From Dysgonomonas gadei ATCC BAA-286 (GTDB taxonomy: Bacteria > Bacteroidota > Bacteroidia > Bacteroidales > Dysgonomonadaceae): a stretch of 64,000 bases of DNA. Where the stretch lies: positions 403,012 to 467,011 of the forward strand of contig NZ_GL891981.1 of NCBI RefSeq assembly GCF_000213555.1, given 5' to 3'. Shown here piece after piece: positions 62,341 to 64,000 of the stretch (positions are counted from its first letter, which is position 1; each line of letters begins with the position of its first letter). Position numbers and translations under genes: made by a program. Under the pieces are notes generated by a model. That model ran no database searches. It was not told the origin of the DNA and saw only the letters and a program-made list of their open reading frames with translations.

Positions 62341-63288
62341 CCTGATTCTTTTTTTAGGCTTCTTCTTTTTTCTTTTCATCGGGCTTTGTTCTTCCTCTTG
62401 CTTGTTGACATCAGGTGTAAGCAATCCCAATGCGGAGGATAGTCCCAAATCGGGAAGATTTAAAGATTGTTTGTTTTCCTGCTTGTCTTCAATCAAATTT
62501 GAAAGGTTATTTTCAGAATTGGTAATTTGAGAATTTGCAAACTTGTTTTCAATCTTGTCGGCATCATTGTCTATCTGCACATCTGTCTTTTTTCTTTCAT
62601 CAGTAATCTGTTTTTCCTGCATATCGAGTTGGTCGGAGATACCGCCGTTCTTCATCGTGTTGCAATATTCAAAGGTTTCGGTTATCTGTCTATCGTAGTT
62701 AAATAACTTATCAAATCCCTGCTCTGCCTGTTGGAACAGGTTCTTTCTATCGAAACCGCCTTTAACCGTTCCTTTTTTGGTATTCTTGTGATTCGTGAGT
62801 GGACTTATCTTGACTTTATTGGATTGGTCTTTTCGGCTTACAATCAAGTGGCAGTGCATATTCAGTTCGTTGCTTGACCTGTCCCGACTGAAATGTATTT
62901 TGCCGTAAAACTTAATATCTTCTGCCGATAGTCCTTTATTGAAGTTCTTGGCATATTCGGGAACAACTACTTCTCGGATATAGCGTTTCATGGCTTCGGC
63001 TTGTTCCTGTTCGGTATTTCCCATTGCCCGAAGTTCATTTTCCGATGGGCTGACATGGATGGCGTAAAACTTGGCATTCGTTTTTAGTAGCTGACCGATA
63101 TTCTTGTCTATATCTTTTATGACCTGTGATTTGTAAACATCATCATCTGCCAGGTTGAAAAAACCTTCCGTATAGATTCCCTGCTCCATGCGTTCCATAT
63201 CCTCATGTTCGAGATAATTGCATAACCTTCGGCTACTGCCTGCGTTGTTATATGTTCCTTTTGACGGTGGTGGAAAATCTATATTCAT
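62335..63288 (-). CDS. BtgB/MobB-like mobilization protein (DUF5712-type)
   Basis: The start at 63288 (MNIDFPPPSKGTYNNAGSS) is chosen because its ATG overlaps the stop of the upstream gene as ATGA; the longer frame from 63357 adds 23 basic residues that look non-native. The protein has 317 residues. YNNAGSSRRLCNYLEHED and FYAIHVSPSENELRAMG near the start, and LNMHCHLIVSRKD about residue 165, with its His pair, resemble Bacteroidetes BtgB-type transfer factors and relaxases. The C-terminus is low-complexity and Lys-rich (MKRKKKKPKKRIRR). It probably processes DNA at oriT for mobilization by a helper element. The upstream partner is broken, so it may not work. Confidence 0.72.
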   Translation of the reverse strand: MNIDFPPPSKGTYNNAGSSRRLCNYLEHEDMERMEQGIYTEGFFNLADDDVYKSQVIKDIDKNIGQLLKTNAKFYAIHVSPSENELRAMGNTEQEQAEAMKRYIREVVVPEYAKNFNKGLSAEDIKFYGKIHFSRDRSSNELNMHCHLIVSRKDQSNKVKISPLTNHKNTKKGTVKGGFDRKNLFQQAEQGFDKLFNYDRQITETFEYCNTMKNGGISDQLDMQEKQITDERKKTDVQIDNDADKIENKFANSQITNSENNLSNLIEDKQENKQSLNLPDLGLSSALGLLTPDVNKQEEEQSPMKRKKKKPKKRIRR

Positions 63289-63526
63289 GGCTCGTTTATC
63301 AGCTTTATTATTTCGGCTTTCAAATTTTCTTTCCGTTTGCCGTCCATTACTCCGCACGTTGCCAGTTCCGAATAAAGGGAAATCAGTTGCAAGAGTTTTT
63401 TGTTATCCCTTTGTTGAATTTGGGAAAGGGAGTTGATTTGTTTGGATTGGTTATTAATCACTCCTGCATGTTGGCTAAATGCTTCGCTTATTCTTTTCAG
63501 AACTTTGTCTTGTAATTCCTGTGAGG
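63285..63526 (-). pseudogene. BtgA-like mobilization accessory gene truncated by IS21
   Basis: Only the C-terminal part remains (SQELQDKVLKRISEAFSQHA to KAEIIKLINEP, about 80 residues), ending with an ATGA overlap to the BtgB-like gene. The open frame begins at an ATG at 63554 inside the IS end, so the first ten residues (MDYFSIILYT) are IS-encoded. Identification as BtgA-like rests mainly on its place in front of a BtgB-like gene, as in pBFTM10. The helical C-terminus fits. The DNA-binding N-terminal half is lost. Confidence 0.55.
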
Positions 63527-63536
63527 TGTATAATAT

Positions 63537-63581
63537 AATTGAAAAGTAGTCCACTTAGTAATTGAAAAGTATACCACTAAG
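63537..63581. repeat. Tandem terminal repeats of the IS21-type end
   Basis: AATTGAAAAGTAGTCCACTT (63537) and AATTGAAAAGTATACCACTA (63560), each continuing with AG, are direct 22-base copies with a 23-base period and three differences. Multiple terminal repeats are typical transposase-binding sites at IS21-family ends. Confidence 0.75.
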
Positions 63582-63609
63582 TGTCTCGGACGAGATTGGT
63601 TAAAGATAT

Positions 63610-64000
63610 TTATTCCTCATTAGATTGTAACATTTTTTTAGTTTCTTTAACTCTGTAAGATTGTCCATTCATATTGATAAGATATGCTTTATGCGTGAGT
63701 CTGTCTACCATGGCAGCCACGAGAACTTTATCCTTTACTATTTCCCCCCATCTGTCAAAAGCAAGATTTGTTGTAATGATTGTAGACCTCTTACCGGCTC
63801 TTAGGGACAGATGGTTAAAGAGCAGTTCTCCTCCTTCCTTATCACAAGAGACATATCCAAACTCGTCACAGATGACCATATCGTATCTCTGGAAGCGCAT
63901 TTCAAGCTGCCTGAGACTTTTTTGAGACCTGCATTCCCTGATTTGTGTAAGCAGTCGCGGTACGGAAGTAAAAAAGACCGTATAGCCCTCCAGGCAAGCT
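63610..64000 (-). CDS. istB: IS21-family helper ATPase IstB, 5' end beyond window
   Basis: Minus-strand translation is open from the window end to a stop at 63610 (130 codons). It contains the Walker B/sensor part of IstB: YDMVICDEFGYVSCDKEGGE, LLFNHLSLRAGKRSTIITTN, FDRWGEIVKDKVLVAAMVDR and LTHKAYLINMNGQSYRV. IstB is the AAA+ helper of the IS21 transposase IstA and directs target choice. The Walker A part lies outside the window. The residues before Met at 63900 (PRLLTQIRECRSQKSLRQLE) are also in frame and belong to the protein. No break is seen. Confidence 0.92.
   Translation of the reverse strand, partial: ACLEGYTVFFTSVPRLLTQIRECRSQKSLRQLEMRFQRYDMVICDEFGYVSCDKEGGELLFNHLSLRAGKRSTIITTNLAFDRWGEIVKDKVLVAAMVDRLTHKAYLINMNGQSYRVKETKKMLQSNEE

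Larger units (their letters stand above)
63527..64000 (-). mobile_element. IS21-family element, one end visible
   Basis: The element starts near 63527 (TGTA) with two tandem copies of an end repeat, then the istB gene, and runs out of the window. It interrupts a mobilization gene. The other end, the istA gene and the target duplication are not visible. Confidence 0.75.

Noticed and set aside
62335..63357. Start of the BtgB-like gene at 63357
   Set aside because: The added 23 residues lie over the upstream gene in another frame; the internal ATG at 63288 forms an ATGA overlap with the upstream stop and begins the conserved part.
1..64000. tRNA or rRNA genes
   Set aside because: No convincing cloverleaf or rRNA sequence was noticed; small tRNAs could be missed by eye, but none is claimed.

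Overview
The window looks like part of a Bacteroidales chromosome. It has SusC/SusD-like pairs, a one-protein hybrid two-component regulator, TAnnTTTG-type -7 promoter boxes, AT-rich intergenic DNA and Bacteroidetes-type mobilization and IS21 genes. A gut or termite-gut genus such as Dysgonomonas or Parabacteroides would fit, but no rRNA or housekeeping gene is present to fix the genus.

Bases 1-52867 form one very large polysaccharide utilization locus (PUL) for a heavily decorated xylan. It has three blocks. The minus-strand block (21208 down to 1) encodes an MFS glycoside transporter, a GH10 xylanase lipoprotein, a cytosolic GH43, four CE1-type or alpha/beta-hydrolase esterase domains in three proteins, a GH8 reducing-end xylose-releasing enzyme, a GH97, a GH2 and four secreted GH43 enzymes (the last runs off the window). 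The plus-strand block (21529-39287) encodes the hybrid two-component sensor/regulator and then GH31, GH43-CBM6, GH3, GH97, GH43-CBM6, a CE6/SGNH esterase and GH95. The third block (39937-52867) is the outer-membrane uptake module: SusC-SusD-SusC-SusD, a surface glycan-binding lipoprotein, and a GH10 xylanase with two carbohydrate-binding modules inserted in its catalytic domain. The inferred order of events is surface cutting by GH10, import by SusCD, periplasmic debranching and deacylation, then MFS import of small products into the cytoplasm. The GH2/GH97/GH95/GH31 set suggests galactose- and fucose- or L-galactose-containing side chains, as in cereal glucuronoarabinoxylan. No GH67 or GH115 glucuronidase is seen in the window.

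The most useful regulatory observation is a shared operator. A 10-base motif (consensus TTRTYTAAAA) occurs as a direct repeat with exact 21-base period upstream of the MFS, GH31 and first SusC genes. In all three it ends 27-28 bases before a -7 box. This is a strong candidate binding site for the hybrid two-component regulator.

Bases 52868-64000 are a different, mobile and partly ruined region. It holds decayed IS66 and IS200/IS605 transposase fragments, a tyrosine integrase cut off just before its catalytic HxxR box, and a compact minus-strand operon. The operon encodes an XRE regulator, a DUF4297-like PD-(D/E)XK nuclease, a HerA-type ATPase and an AlbA_2/RecG-like protein, followed by an unknown multi-spanning membrane protein. 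Beyond it lie a large nested palindrome, a BtgB-like mobilization gene and a BtgA-like gene cut by an IS21-family element that continues past the window end. The nuclease-HerA pair is best read as an anti-phage defence system of the DUF4297-HerA kind, carried on a degraded mobilizable element, with an XRE operator palindrome over its promoter.
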